The notes under the pieces were generated by a model. It was not told the DNA's origin and did not search any database. It was given only the letters and a program-made list of their open reading frames with translations. Positions 1 through 7,678 of a stretch of 19,017 nt of DNA are shown here, piece by piece. Source of the DNA: Heritagella sp051881655 (lineage in GTDB: Bacteria > Bacillota > Clostridia > Oscillospirales > Acutalibacteraceae); assembly GCA_051881655.1 (NCBI GenBank), contig JBJEQH010000034.1, positions 1-19,017 on the forward strand, in the 5' to 3' direction. A program made the position numbers and the translations under genes. How positions within the stretch are numbered: position 1 is the stretch's first letter; each line of letters begins with the position of its first letter.

Positions 1-6
1 CTGCAT
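1..6 (-). CDS. Start of a further minus-strand gene, cut by the left edge
   Basis: On the minus strand an ATG at positions 6-4 is followed by one more codon (CAG) before the window ends. An excellent Shine-Dalgarno (AGGAGG, complement of 12-17) sits five bases upstream of it. Together they look like the start of the gene that follows glpK. Only Met-Gln is visible, so nothing can be said about the product. The glpK terminator lies between, so the gene may be expressed through read-through or from a promoter I cannot resolve. It could also be a chance ATG; the ribosome site is what makes me list it. Confidence 0.4.
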
Positions 7-46
7 TTTTTCCTCCTCTTTCCCCGGTTTTCCCCCAAAAATGCAC

Positions 47-79
47 AAAGCAGCGGGATTTCCTTACAAACCCCGCTGC
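47..79 (-). terminator. Intrinsic terminator behind glpK
   Basis: Positions 50-57 (GCAGCGGG) and 72-79 (CCCGCTGC) form a perfect 8-bp stem around a 14-base loop. Read on the minus strand, it begins 20 bases after the glpK stop and is followed by TTTGTGCATTTTT, an interrupted U-run. The large loop and broken U-run suggest moderate rather than strong termination. Confidence 0.65.
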
Positions 80-98
80 CTGTTCTCTGTATTTTCGG

Positions 99-1607
99 TT
101 ATTCGTCGTCCTCCAGCGCCCAGCTGCGGCACCGCCCGACCGCTTTGTGCCATTTTTTCAGCATGGAAACCCGGTAGTCATCGCCCTTTTCCGGCCGATA
201 GGTCTTCTGGATGCGCCACAGCCCGGAAATCTCGTCGAGGGAATCCCACACGCCCACAGCCAATCCGGCCAGCAGGGCCGCCCCCAGAGCCGTTGTTTCC
301 AGGCAGACCGGCAGATTTACCGTGCGGTTGAGCAGATCGGCCTGGGTCTGCATCAGGAAGCGGCTTTTACTGGCGCCGCCGTCCACCCGCAGCTGCGGAA
401 TCTTCACCCCGGCGTCCTCCTCCATGGCCGTGAACAGGTCACAGCTCTCCAGGTCGATGCTCTCCAGCACCGCCCGGGCAATATGGGCATCGGTCGTACC
501 GCGGGTCATCCCCAGCAGGGCACCGCGGGCATACATATCCCAATAGGGCGCCCCCAGCCCCGTAAAGGCCGGCACAAAATACACGCCCCCGTTATCCTCC
601 ACGCTCTCGGCCATCCGATCAGCATCCGAGGGCTTTTCGATCATGTGCAGCTCGTCCCGCAGCCAATTGATGGCGCTGCCGGCGTTAAAGGCGCTGCCCT
701 CCAGGGCATAGGTGGGCTTGCCTCCAATGCTCCAGGCCACCGTGGTCAGCAGGCCGTGGCGGCTGGAGATGGGTGTATCACCGGTATTCATCAGCACAAA
801 GCACCCGGTCCCGTATGTATTTTTGGTCATACCCTTCTCAAAACAGCACTGGCCGAACAGGGCCGCGTGCTGGTCACCGGCGATCCCGGCGATGGGGATC
901 CGGCGGCCGAATACGCTCTCGCTGCACTCGCCCACCACCCCGCTGGACTGCACCACGTCGGGAAGCGCCTGGCGCGGGATATCCAGCATACGGAGTAATT
1001 CTTCATCCCACTGCATCGTATGAATATTAAACAGCATGGTGCGGCAGGCGTTGGTCACATCGGTTACATAGCTCGCCCCTTCCGTCAGGGAATAGATCAG
1101 CCAGGTATCCACGGTGCCAAAGCGCAGCCGCCCTTTTTCCGCCAGCTCCCGGGCCTCCGGCACATGGTCGAGGATCCATTTCATCTTGGTGCCGGCAAAA
1201 TACGCATCAATAATCAGACCGGTCTTCTCCCGGATCATGGGCTCGTACCCCTGCGCTTTCAGTTCTTCGCAGATTTCCGCCGTGCGGCGGCACTGCCACA
1301 CAATGGCGTTGCAGATCGGAAGGCCCGTCTGACTGTCCCAGGCCAGGGTGGTCTCGCGCTGGTTGGTGATGCCGATAGCCGCGAGATCCTCCACCGCGAT
1401 TCTGGCATCCTGTACGGCGGCACGCATGGCTCGCAGCTGGCTGGCCAGAATCGTGACCGGATCATGCTCCACATAGCCGGGCTGGGGATAGATCTGGGGG
1501 AACTCCTCCTGCCCTTTTCCCACAATCGCCCCGTAGGAATCGAATACGATGGCGCGTGAGCTGGTGGTACCCTGATCCAGAGCGAGAATGTACTGACCGA
1601 TTTTCAT
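99..1607 (-). CDS. glpK: Glycerol kinase
   Basis: ATP-dependent glycerol kinase of the FGGY family (glycerol to sn-glycerol 3-phosphate), a cytoplasmic enzyme of glycerol and glycerolipid use. The 502 residues are the usual length. The N-terminal phosphate-binding segment LALDQGTTSSRA (residues 8-19), the substrate residues Arg84-Glu85 in NQRETT, Tyr136, and the catalytic Asp245 in AGDQHAALFGQ are all present. The C-terminal half keeps the second ATPase-fold motif LRVDGGASKS. The start is ATG at 1607, preceded by GGAAGG about 11 bases upstream. The segment where enterococcal-type GlpK carries the HPr-phosphorylated histidine (about residues 225-240) has no histidine, so PTS activation by phosphorylation is unlikely. 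No glpF, glpD or glpO is visible. The gene is divergent from mntP, and I found no convincing promoter for it in the 160-bp gap. Confidence 0.97.
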   Translation of the reverse strand: MKIGQYILALDQGTTSSRAIVFDSYGAIVGKGQEEFPQIYPQPGYVEHDPVTILASQLRAMRAAVQDARIAVEDLAAIGITNQRETTLAWDSQTGLPICNAIVWQCRRTAEICEELKAQGYEPMIREKTGLIIDAYFAGTKMKWILDHVPEARELAEKGRLRFGTVDTWLIYSLTEGASYVTDVTNACRTMLFNIHTMQWDEELLRMLDIPRQALPDVVQSSGVVGECSESVFGRRIPIAGIAGDQHAALFGQCCFEKGMTKNTYGTGCFVLMNTGDTPISSRHGLLTTVAWSIGGKPTYALEGSAFNAGSAINWLRDELHMIEKPSDADRMAESVEDNGGVYFVPAFTGLGAPYWDMYARGALLGMTRGTTDAHIARAVLESIDLESCDLFTAMEEDAGVKIPQLRVDGGASKSRFLMQTQADLLNRTVNLPVCLETTALGAALLAGLAVGVWDSLDEISGLWRIQKTYRPEKGDDYRVSMLKKWHKAVGRCRSWALEDDE

Positions 1608-1676
1608 AAAGAACCGCCTTCCTTTCTTTGTGTCTCGTTTCGGTAAAAGTATGGAAATCTGTGGCTTTTTCAGCGA

Positions 1677-1705
1677 TTGACAAGTACACCGCCAAGCCCT
1701 ATAAT
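1677..1705 (+). promoter_or_regulatory. Consensus sigma-A promoter for mntP
   Basis: TTGACA at 1677-1682 and TATAAT at 1700-1705 are separated by exactly 17 bases, matching the housekeeping consensus at all twelve positions. Transcription should begin near 1712, leaving a leader of about 55 bases before the mntP ATG. That leader is too short for the yybP-ykoY manganese riboswitch often found before mntP genes. Control would more likely be by a repressor binding at or near the promoter, but I cannot identify an operator. Confidence 0.85.
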
Positions 1706-1767
1706 ACTGTATGTTGTCTGATCCGCAGCAGAGATCAGTTTATCAGAAAAAGGAGGGAATCTTCTCG

Positions 1768-2346
1768 ATGGATACCCTGTCATTGATCGGTATTGCCGTC
1801 GGCCTTTCCATGGACGCTTTCGCCGTCAGCGTGACCAACGGCGCCGTTCAGAAAAAAGTTACCATAAGGCTTGCCCTGCGCATGGCTGCGTTTTTCGGAT
1901 TTTTCCAGGCGTTGATGCCGCTTCTCGGCTGGCTGGTGGGAAAAGCGGGCGAAGGATTTATCAGCAGCGTTGACCACTGGGTTGCCCTGATTCTGCTGGG
2001 CTTCATCGGGATTCAGATGATCGTGGAATCCTGGAAAAAAGAGGAGGACACGCCGCCCGATGACCTGAATTTCAAACGCCTGACCGCTCTGGCGGTCGCC
2101 ACGAGCATCGACGCCCTGGCCACCGGCGTAATCCTGCCCACCGCCGTGGGTGCATACACCCCGGCCCTGATGGCAATTTCCGTCTGCCTGATCGGCGCCA
2201 TCACCTTTGTTCTGTGCCTTGCAGGGGTATGGATCGGAAAAAAATTCGGCAGCCTGCTGGCCGACAGAGCCGAGCTGCTGGGCGGAATCGTACTGGTCCT
2301 GATCGGAATCAAAATTTTTGCGGACCACATGTTCCTGGCAGGATGA
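1768..2346 (+). CDS. mntP: Manganese efflux pump MntP
   Basis: Small inner-membrane Mn2+ exporter of the MntP family, which protects cells from manganese overload. The 192 residues hold about six hydrophobic segments, arranged as two related halves of three. Each half has the family's charged motif in a membrane segment: Asp16 in GLSMDAFAVS and Asp115 in ATSIDALATG. A charged loop (about 89-104) lies between the halves. The start is ATG at 1768 because AAAGGAGGG lies eight or nine bases upstream; the same frame is open further 5' (from 1711), but those residues fall around the transcription start and do not resemble the family N-terminus. It is monocistronic: its own perfect promoter lies upstream and a terminator begins 8 bases after the stop. 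Confidence 0.95.
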   Translation: MDTLSLIGIAVGLSMDAFAVSVTNGAVQKKVTIRLALRMAAFFGFFQALMPLLGWLVGKAGEGFISSVDHWVALILLGFIGIQMIVESWKKEEDTPPDDLNFKRLTALAVATSIDALATGVILPTAVGAYTPALMAISVCLIGAITFVLCLAGVWIGKKFGSLLADRAELLGGIVLVLIGIKIFADHMFLAG

Positions 2347-2353
2347 AAACGGA

Positions 2354-2400
2354 AAACGGCAGGGGCCGGAAAACATCGGCCCGGCCGTTTCTTTATTTTA
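2354..2400 (+). terminator. Intrinsic terminator of mntP
   Basis: AAACGGC (2354-2360) pairs with GCCGTTT (2384-2390). An inner GGCCG/CGGCC pairing leaves a small loop, and a T-rich run (CTTTATTTTA, 2391-2400) follows. It starts 8 bases after the mntP stop. Confidence 0.85.
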
Positions 2401-2501
2401 TCACAATTTTTCCCAGCTGAAAAGAATTTTGTTGAAAAAGCAGAATCTTTTTTCACTCTGGGAAACCGGCCGAAAAACCGGAATCCTTCCCGCGTTTTTA
2501 C
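2401..2501. other. Intergenic stretch between mntP terminator and aspS promoter
   Basis: The gene-free interval between mntP and aspS is 307 bases (2347-2653). It holds the mntP terminator, this AT-richer 100-base spacer, the aspS promoter and the aspS leader. In the spacer I see no open frame with a ribosome site, no repeat and no convincing structured RNA. Confidence 0.5.
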
Positions 2502-2530
2502 TTGCTAAAGCGCGGCAAAAATGGTATACT
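2502..2530 (+). promoter_or_regulatory. Sigma-A promoter for the aspS-gatCAB operon
   Basis: TTGCTA (2502-2507) and TATACT (2525-2530) are separated by 17 bases: four and five matches to the -35 and -10 consensus. This predicts a start near 2537 and a 5' leader of about 117 bases. It is the only promoter-like pair I see before aspS. Confidence 0.7.
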
Positions 2531-2618
2531 GAAAAAACGAATTTGCATTTTGCCCTTTCTTTTCCTGCAGAATCGCGAGTTTCGATTTTTTGATTTTGTA
2601 TTTTCAGAACACAAGAAA

Positions 2619-2637
2619 GCAAAAGTTGATCTTTTGC
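2619..2637 (+). promoter_or_regulatory. Hairpin in the aspS leader, just before the ribosome site
   Basis: GCAAAAG (2619-2625) and CTTTTGC (2631-2637) form a perfect 7-bp stem with loop TTGAT. The structure ends two or three bases before the Shine-Dalgarno AAAGGAG of aspS. An earlier, weaker stem (AATCG/CGATT near 2570-2587) is followed by a T-rich run and could be a leaky attenuator. The leader lacks T-box hallmarks (no AGGGTGGNACCGCG-like sequence). A role in translation control is inference only. Confidence 0.35.
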
Positions 2638-2653
2638 GAAAGGAGTATTTTCG

Positions 2654-4420
2654 ATGAACGAGACCGCAGTTTCCTTCCGCCCCAATTCCTACCGCTCGTG
2701 CCGGTGCAGCGAGGTGGGCGAGAATCTTATCGGCAATTCCGTGCGCGTAGCGGGGTGGGTCGAAAATATCCGTGACCACGGCGGCGTTCAATTTCTGGAT
2801 CTGCGCGATCAGTACGGCGTTGTACAGGTGGTCATTCACGATGATACCATGCTTATGGGGATCACCCGCGAATGTACGGTTTCCGCTTCCGGCACGGTTG
2901 TCCTGCGCGATGCGGATACGATCAACCCCAAAATCAGTACCGGTACGGTGGAAGTACACGCCGAGAGCCTGACCGTACTGGGCAAATGCGTGGAGAGCCT
3001 GCCCTTCGAGCCGGCCATGTCCACGGATACACGCGAAGAAGTGCGGCTGCGCTATCGTTTTCTGGACCTGCGCAACAGCCATGTGCGCGACAACATGCTG
3101 CTGCGCTCCCATGTGATCTCCGCTCTGCGGCATAAGATGGAAGAGCTGGGCTTTGTGGAAATGCAGACGCCCATTCTCTCCACCTCCTCGCCCGAGGGCG
3201 CCCGCGATTACCTGATTCCCAGCCGCAAGCACCACGGGAAATTCTATGCCCTGCCCCAGGCCCCGCAGATTTTCAAGCAGCTTCTGATGGTCTCGGGCTT
3301 TGACCGCTACTTCCAGATCGCCCCCTGCTTCCGCGATGAGGACGCCCGGGCCGACCGTTCCCCCGGCGAATTCTATCAGCTGGATTTTGAGATGGCCTTT
3401 GCCGGTCAGGAGGACGTTTTCGCCGTGGCCGAAGAGGTGCTGCCCGATATTTTCCGCCGTTTTTCGAACAAAACGGTGACGGCCGCTCCCTTCCCCCGGA
3501 TCACGTATAAAGAGGCCATGCTGACCTACGGCACCGATAAGCCCGACCTGCGCAATCCGCTGAAGATTATTGATCTGAGCGATATGTTCGTCGATTCCTC
3601 TTTTAAGCCCTTCTGCAACAAAACGGTGCGGGCGATCAACGCGCCCGGCTGCGGCAGACAGAGCAAGAAGTTCTACGAGAATATGGGAAAGTTCGCCACC
3701 TCAATCGGCATGATGGGGCTGGGCTATCTGAATGTCAAGGAGGACGGCAGCTATAAAGGGCCCATCGACAAGTTCCTCAGTGACGAGCAGCGGGAGGAAC
3801 TGCGCCGCCGCGCCAATCTGCAGCCGGACGATGTCATCTTCTTTATCGCAGACGAGGAAAAAATTGCCCCCCGTCTGGCCGGTCAGGTGCGCACCGAACT
3901 GGGTGAAAAGCTGAACTTGATCGACAAGGACCGCTTTGATTTCTGCTTTATCGTCGATTTCCCCATGTACGAAACCGATGAGGAAACCGGCAAGCTGATC
4001 TTTACGCACAACCCCTTCTCCATGCCCCAGGGCGGGATGGACGCCCTGCTGCATCAGGATCCCGAGAGCATCCTGGCGTACCAGTACGACATCGTGGTCA
4101 ACGGGGTCGAGCTGTCCTCCGGCGCCGTGCGCAATCATGACCGCGAGATTATGGTCAAAGCCTTTGAGCTGGCCGGTTATACGGAAGAGGATCTGAAGGA
4201 AAAATTCGGCGCCCTTTACAATGCCTTTGGCTACGGGGCACCGCCCCATGCGGGTATGGCCCCCGGTGTGGATCGGATGGTCATGCTGCTGGCCGGGGAA
4301 GAGAACATCCGCGAGGTGATCGCCTTCCCGCTGAACAGCAATGCCCAGGATATGCTGCTGGGCGCCCCCACCGCCGTGACCGAGCAGCAGCTGCGGGAAG
4401 CGCACATTCGCATCCGCTGA
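2654..4420 (+). CDS. aspS: Aspartyl-tRNA synthetase, possibly non-discriminating (Asp/Asn)
   Basis: Class II aminoacyl-tRNA synthetase of bacterial size (588 residues). The N-terminal OB-fold that binds the anticodon covers about 20-120. The catalytic core with bacterial GAD insertion covers about 130-560. Motif 2 reads FRDEDARADRSPGEFYQLDF, including the extra residue of the SPGEFYQ variant rather than the common RQPEFTQ form. THNPFSMPQGG and the class II motif 3 region (GMAPGVDRMVMLL) are also present. In the OB-fold loop the sequence is RDHGG (His42), where discriminating E. coli AspRS has RDLGS; histidine here is associated with non-discriminating enzymes that also charge tRNA(Asn). The ATG at 2654 follows AAAGGAG at good spacing. 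It leads the operon with gatC, gatA and gatB, which fits a partnership making Asn-tRNA(Asn) by transamidation, though specificity is inferred. Confidence 0.96.
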   Translation: MNETAVSFRPNSYRSCRCSEVGENLIGNSVRVAGWVENIRDHGGVQFLDLRDQYGVVQVVIHDDTMLMGITRECTVSASGTVVLRDADTINPKISTGTVEVHAESLTVLGKCVESLPFEPAMSTDTREEVRLRYRFLDLRNSHVRDNMLLRSHVISALRHKMEELGFVEMQTPILSTSSPEGARDYLIPSRKHHGKFYALPQAPQIFKQLLMVSGFDRYFQIAPCFRDEDARADRSPGEFYQLDFEMAFAGQEDVFAVAEEVLPDIFRRFSNKTVTAAPFPRITYKEAMLTYGTDKPDLRNPLKIIDLSDMFVDSSFKPFCNKTVRAINAPGCGRQSKKFYENMGKFATSIGMMGLGYLNVKEDGSYKGPIDKFLSDEQREELRRRANLQPDDVIFFIADEEKIAPRLAGQVRTELGEKLNLIDKDRFDFCFIVDFPMYETDEETGKLIFTHNPFSMPQGGMDALLHQDPESILAYQYDIVVNGVELSSGAVRNHDREIMVKAFELAGYTEEDLKEKFGALYNAFGYGAPPHAGMAPGVDRMVMLLAGEENIREVIAFPLNSNAQDMLLGAPTAVTEQQLREAHIRIR

Positions 4421-4444
4421 CGGAAAAAAGGAGGTTTGCCGATT

Positions 4445-4732
4445 ATGGCCAAAGTAACCCGGGAAGAATTGCAGCAGATTGCCACCCTGAGCAAGCTGTT
4501 CATTGCGCAGGAAGATGAAGAGGCCCTGCTGAAAGAGATGGATTCGATCATCGCCTTTGCCGATACCATCAATCAGGCCGTTTCCGACGGCGATACGGAT
4601 TTTGACAATATCAACGGTCTTTCCAATGTGTTCCGTGCGGACGAGGTGATCCCCTCGATTGCACAGGAAGATGTACTGAAAAATGCCCCGGAGGCGGCAA
4701 ACGGCAGTTTCCTGGTGCGCCCGCGCCGGTAA
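4445..4732 (+). CDS. gatC: Asp/Glu-tRNA amidotransferase subunit C
   Basis: Small scaffold subunit (95 residues) of the heterotrimeric GatCAB amidotransferase; in known structures it wraps around GatA and bridges it to GatB. The N-terminal helices (TREELQQIATLSKLFI, then an acidic helix around 20-45) and the C-terminal part with LRADE-like FRADEVIPS (about 63-71) are typical. I chose ATG 4445 because AAAGGAGG (4427-4434) is ten bases upstream. The in-frame TTG at 4436 is only one base from the Shine-Dalgarno and can be excluded. It begins 24 bases after aspS and ends one base before the ribosome site of gatA, so it is translated within one operon. Confidence 0.93.
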   Translation: MAKVTREELQQIATLSKLFIAQEDEEALLKEMDSIIAFADTINQAVSDGDTDFDNINGLSNVFRADEVIPSIAQEDVLKNAPEAANGSFLVRPRR

Positions 4733-4739
4733 AAGGAGG
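4733..4739 (+). promoter_or_regulatory. Ribosome binding site deciding the TTG start of gatA
   Basis: AAGGAGG directly follows the gatC stop (TAA, 4730-4732) and sits eight bases before TTG at 4748. No ATG or GTG is in reach in that frame, so the strong site supports TTG initiation. Confidence 0.8.
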
Positions 4740-4747
4740 AGAGCATT

Positions 4748-6199
4748 TTGAAAACCCTTTCTCAGCTGCACGATCTGCTGCAGCGCGGCGAGCTCTCCAG
4801 CCGGGAGCTGACCGAAAAATACCTGTCCGCCATCGAGCGTGACGACAAAGAACTGAACGCCTATGTATGCGTGACCCCGGAAGAGGCCCTGGCCGCCGCC
4901 GACCGGGTGGATGAAAAAATCCGCCGCGGCGAGACCATCGCCCCCCTGGCGGGGATCCCGATGACGCTGAAAGACAACCTGTCCACCCGCGGAATCGAGA
5001 CCACCTGCTGCTCCAAAATTCTGTCGAGGTACCGCCCGGTTTACGACGCTACGGTATGGGAGCTGCTGCAGAAGCAGGATGCGGTTCTGCTGGGAAAAAC
5101 CAACATGGACGAGTTTGCCATGGGTTCTTCCAGCGAAACCTCCTGTTTCGGCGGAAGCCGCAACCCGCACAATACGGCCCATGTGGCCGGCGGTTCGTCC
5201 GGCGGCGGTGCGGCGGCGGTTTCCGGTCATCTGGCCGCCTATGCACTGGGTAGCGATACCGGCGGCTCGATCCGCCAGCCCGCTTCTTTCTGCGGGATCG
5301 TGGGATTAAAGCCCACCTATGGAACCGTTTCCCGGTATGGACTGATTGCCTATGCCTCGTCTCTGGATCAGATCGGCCCGCTGGCCGGCTGTGTGGAGGA
5401 TGCGGCCCTGCTGTTTGACGCCATCAGTGAGAAGGATGAGCGCGACAGCACCTGCAGCGGACGCCGGGAGGCAACGCTGCCCACCCTGCGGGAGGATATC
5501 CGCGGTTTGAAAGTGGGCATTCCGGCCGAGTATTTCACCGGAATCGGCGGCGATGTGGAAAAGGCACTGCTCCATGCCCAGGAGACCTTCCGTGAACTGG
5601 GTGCCGAGCTGGTTCCCTTCTCCATGCCCTCCCTCTCCTATGCCCTGCCGGTTTACTATATTCTGGCGTGTGCCGAGGCTTCTTCCAATCTGGGGCGGTA
5701 CGACGGAATCCGCTACGGATATAAAGCCGAGCATTACGACAGCATTCACGATATGATGTGCCGCACGCGCAGCGAGGGATTTGGCCGCGAGGTACAGCGC
5801 CGCATCCTGCTGGGTACCTATGTGCTCAGCTCCGGCTACTATGACGCCTATTACAAAAAGGCCCAGCACCTGCGGGGAACCATCGTCCATGCGTTTGACG
5901 AAGCCTTCACCCGTTGCGACATCCTGCTGGCGCCCACGGTACCCTCCACCAGCTTCCCGCTCCATTTCACCCAGCAGGATCCCGTTTTGACCTATCAGAT
6001 GGATATCTGCACGGTACCGGTGAATATTGCGGGTCTGCCGGGCATCTCCCTGCCCTGCGGCTGTGATGAAAAGGGGCTGCCCATCGGCGTACAGCTGATT
6101 GCCAACCGCTTTGAAGAGCGCCGTTTGCTACAGGCCGCCTGGAACCTGGAGCAGGCGCTGAATTTCCATAAAGAGAGCGAATGGGGGGTACGGCTGTGA
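4748..6199 (+). CDS. gatA: Asp/Glu-tRNA amidotransferase subunit A (amidase)
   Basis: Amidase-signature subunit that hydrolyses glutamine and delivers ammonia through the GatCAB complex to misacylated Glu-tRNA(Gln) or Asp-tRNA(Asn). The 483 residues are normal length. The Ser-cisSer-Lys triad is intact: Lys75 in MTLKDN, Ser150 in VAGGSSGG and Ser174 in SDTGGSIRQPASFCG. The spacings 75/150/174 mirror the staphylococcal enzyme exactly with a constant offset of four. The start is a TTG with a strong ribosome site. The last three bases overlap the likely GTG start of gatB, so the two subunits are probably translationally coupled. Confidence 0.97.
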   Translation: MKTLSQLHDLLQRGELSSRELTEKYLSAIERDDKELNAYVCVTPEEALAAADRVDEKIRRGETIAPLAGIPMTLKDNLSTRGIETTCCSKILSRYRPVYDATVWELLQKQDAVLLGKTNMDEFAMGSSSETSCFGGSRNPHNTAHVAGGSSGGGAAAVSGHLAAYALGSDTGGSIRQPASFCGIVGLKPTYGTVSRYGLIAYASSLDQIGPLAGCVEDAALLFDAISEKDERDSTCSGRREATLPTLREDIRGLKVGIPAEYFTGIGGDVEKALLHAQETFRELGAELVPFSMPSLSYALPVYYILACAEASSNLGRYDGIRYGYKAEHYDSIHDMMCRTRSEGFGREVQRRILLGTYVLSSGYYDAYYKKAQHLRGTIVHAFDEAFTRCDILLAPTVPSTSFPLHFTQQDPVLTYQMDICTVPVNIAGLPGISLPCGCDEKGLPIGVQLIANRFEERRLLQAAWNLEQALNFHKESEWGVRL

Positions 6200-7614
6200 A
6201 ATACGAGATTGTCTGTGGGCTGGAAACCCATATGGAGCTTTCCACCAAAACGAAAATTTTCTGCGGCTGCACCACACAGTTCGGCGGTGAACCCAACACT
6301 CATTGCTGCCCGGTGTGCATCGGCCTGCCCGGCACACTGCCCCGGCTGAACGAAAAAGTGGTGGATTATGCGATTCTGGCCGGTCTGGCCACCCACTGCA
6401 CCATTTCCCCGGTGGCGAAAATGGACCGCAAGAATTACTGCTATCCCGACCTTCCCAAAGCGTATCAGATTTCCCAGTATGACAAGCCCCTGTGCGTGAA
6501 CGGTTATGTCGAGCTGGACAGCGGCCGGCGCATCCGGATCACCCGCATCCATATCGAAGAGGACGCGGGCAAACTGGTTCATGAGCGCGGAAACACCTAT
6601 GTGGATTACAACCGCGGCGGCGTACCGCTGATCGAAATTGTCTCGGAACCGGATATCCGCAGCGTGGAGGAAGCCCGGGAATATATGGAAAAGCTGCAGC
6701 TGATTATGCGCTGCATCGGCGTTTCCGACTGCAAAATGCAGGAGGGTTCCATGCGCAGCGACGTGAACATCTCTCTGCGCCCTGTGGGCAGTGAAACGCT
6801 GGGAACCCGCACGGAAATTAAGAACATGAACTCCTTTACCTATATGGAAAAGGCCATGCGCTATGAGATTGAGCGCCAGGCCGACCTGCTGGACAGCGGG
6901 GAAAAGGTGGTACAGGATACCCTGCGGTATTTGACCGACGAGGACCGCACCGAGCCCATGCGCAGCAAGGAGGACGCCCACGATTACCGCTATTTCCGTG
7001 AGCCGGATCTGGTGACCATTGCGGTCAGCGAAGAGCGCATTGAGCGTCTGCGTTCCCAGCTGCCGGAGCTGCCCCAGGACCGGAAAAAGCGCTATATGGA
7101 AGAGCTGCAGATTCCCCCGGCGGACGCCGATCTGCTGTGCCGCCATCGCCGCATTGCCGAATATTTTGAGGCCGCTGCCGCCGGTACCAAAAACCCAAAA
7201 ACGGCCGCCAACTGCATGCTGGGGCAGATTTTCCGCCGCCTGGTAACGGAAGAGGACAAGGAAAAGGCCGAGATCCCGATTCCTCCCCAGTATCTGCACG
7301 ATCTGATCGTGCTGCTGGATGAGGGTAAGATCAAAAACAACCTGCTGAAAAGCACGCTGGAAAAAATGCTGGATACCGGTGAACCGGCCTCTGCCTTTAT
7401 CCGGGAGGAGGATATGGGCGGTGTGGATGATGAGACCCTGCGCCGGCTGTGCGCCGAATCGCTGGCCAAAAATCCGAAAGCCGGAGAGGATTACAAAAAA
7501 GGCAAGGTCAATGCCGCCAAATCCCTGCTGGGCTATGTGATGAAGGCCACCCGCGGCCGCGCTGATGCCCCCACCGCGGAAAAAATTCTGATTGAATTGA
7601 TTGAAAACTCATAA
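6196..7614 (+). CDS. gatB: Asp/Glu-tRNA amidotransferase subunit B
   Basis: tRNA-binding and kinase/transamidase subunit of GatCAB: it activates the misacylated carboxylate with ATP and transfers ammonia from GatA. Visible are the cradle domain with IVCGLETHMELSTKTKIF, the cysteine-rich zinc-type motif (CGC, then CCPVC), YCYPDLPKAYQISQYD, PLIEIVSEPDI and RSDVNISLRP, followed by the helical and YqeY-like tail domains. I prefer GTG 6196: it gives the family-like N-terminus MKYEIV, shares bases with the gatA stop (GTGA) and has a G-run at 6183-6188 upstream. An ATG at 6181 would add five residues and has only a short-spaced AAAGAGAG. The predicted product is 472 residues. It is the last gene of the operon, followed by a strong terminator. 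Confidence 0.96.
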   Translation: MKYEIVCGLETHMELSTKTKIFCGCTTQFGGEPNTHCCPVCIGLPGTLPRLNEKVVDYAILAGLATHCTISPVAKMDRKNYCYPDLPKAYQISQYDKPLCVNGYVELDSGRRIRITRIHIEEDAGKLVHERGNTYVDYNRGGVPLIEIVSEPDIRSVEEAREYMEKLQLIMRCIGVSDCKMQEGSMRSDVNISLRPVGSETLGTRTEIKNMNSFTYMEKAMRYEIERQADLLDSGEKVVQDTLRYLTDEDRTEPMRSKEDAHDYRYFREPDLVTIAVSEERIERLRSQLPELPQDRKKRYMEELQIPPADADLLCRHRRIAEYFEAAAAGTKNPKTAANCMLGQIFRRLVTEEDKEKAEIPIPPQYLHDLIVLLDEGKIKNNLLKSTLEKMLDTGEPASAFIREEDMGGVDDETLRRLCAESLAKNPKAGEDYKKGKVNAAKSLLGYVMKATRGRADAPTAEKILIELIENS

Positions 7615-7632
7615 AGGTTCTTTTCCAGCAAA

Positions 7633-7673
7633 AATCCCCGGTGGAAAACCGTTTTGGTTTTCCACCGGGGATT
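7633..7673. terminator. Bidirectional terminator between gatB and the Sel1 gene
   Basis: AATCCCCGGTGGAAAACC (7633-7650) and its exact complement (7656-7673) form a perfect 18-bp stem around a GTTTT loop. It starts 18 bases after the gatB stop and is followed by CTTTGT on the plus strand. On the minus strand a T-run follows (complement of AAAAA, 7630-7634), so it can also end transcription of the converging Sel1 gene, whose stop is six bases away. Confidence 0.9.
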
Positions 7674-7678
7674 CTTTG

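Noticed and set aside
1608..1767. yybP-ykoY Mn2+ riboswitch before mntP
   Set aside because: The leader after the perfect promoter is only about 55 bases and lacks the expected long structured aptamer.
2531..2653. T-box riboswitch before aspS
   Set aside because: No T-box consensus sequence, no specifier-loop-like stem and no strong terminator/antiterminator pair in the leader.
3701..5230. Long minus-strand open frame antisense to aspS/gatC/gatA
   Set aside because: It has no ribosome site or recognisable domain, and the plus strand carries clear, complete family genes. Such antisense frames are common in GC-rich coding DNA.
5995..7299. Long minus-strand open frame antisense to gatA/gatB
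   Set aside because: Same reason: it mirrors the codon pattern of gatB and shows no family motif of its own.
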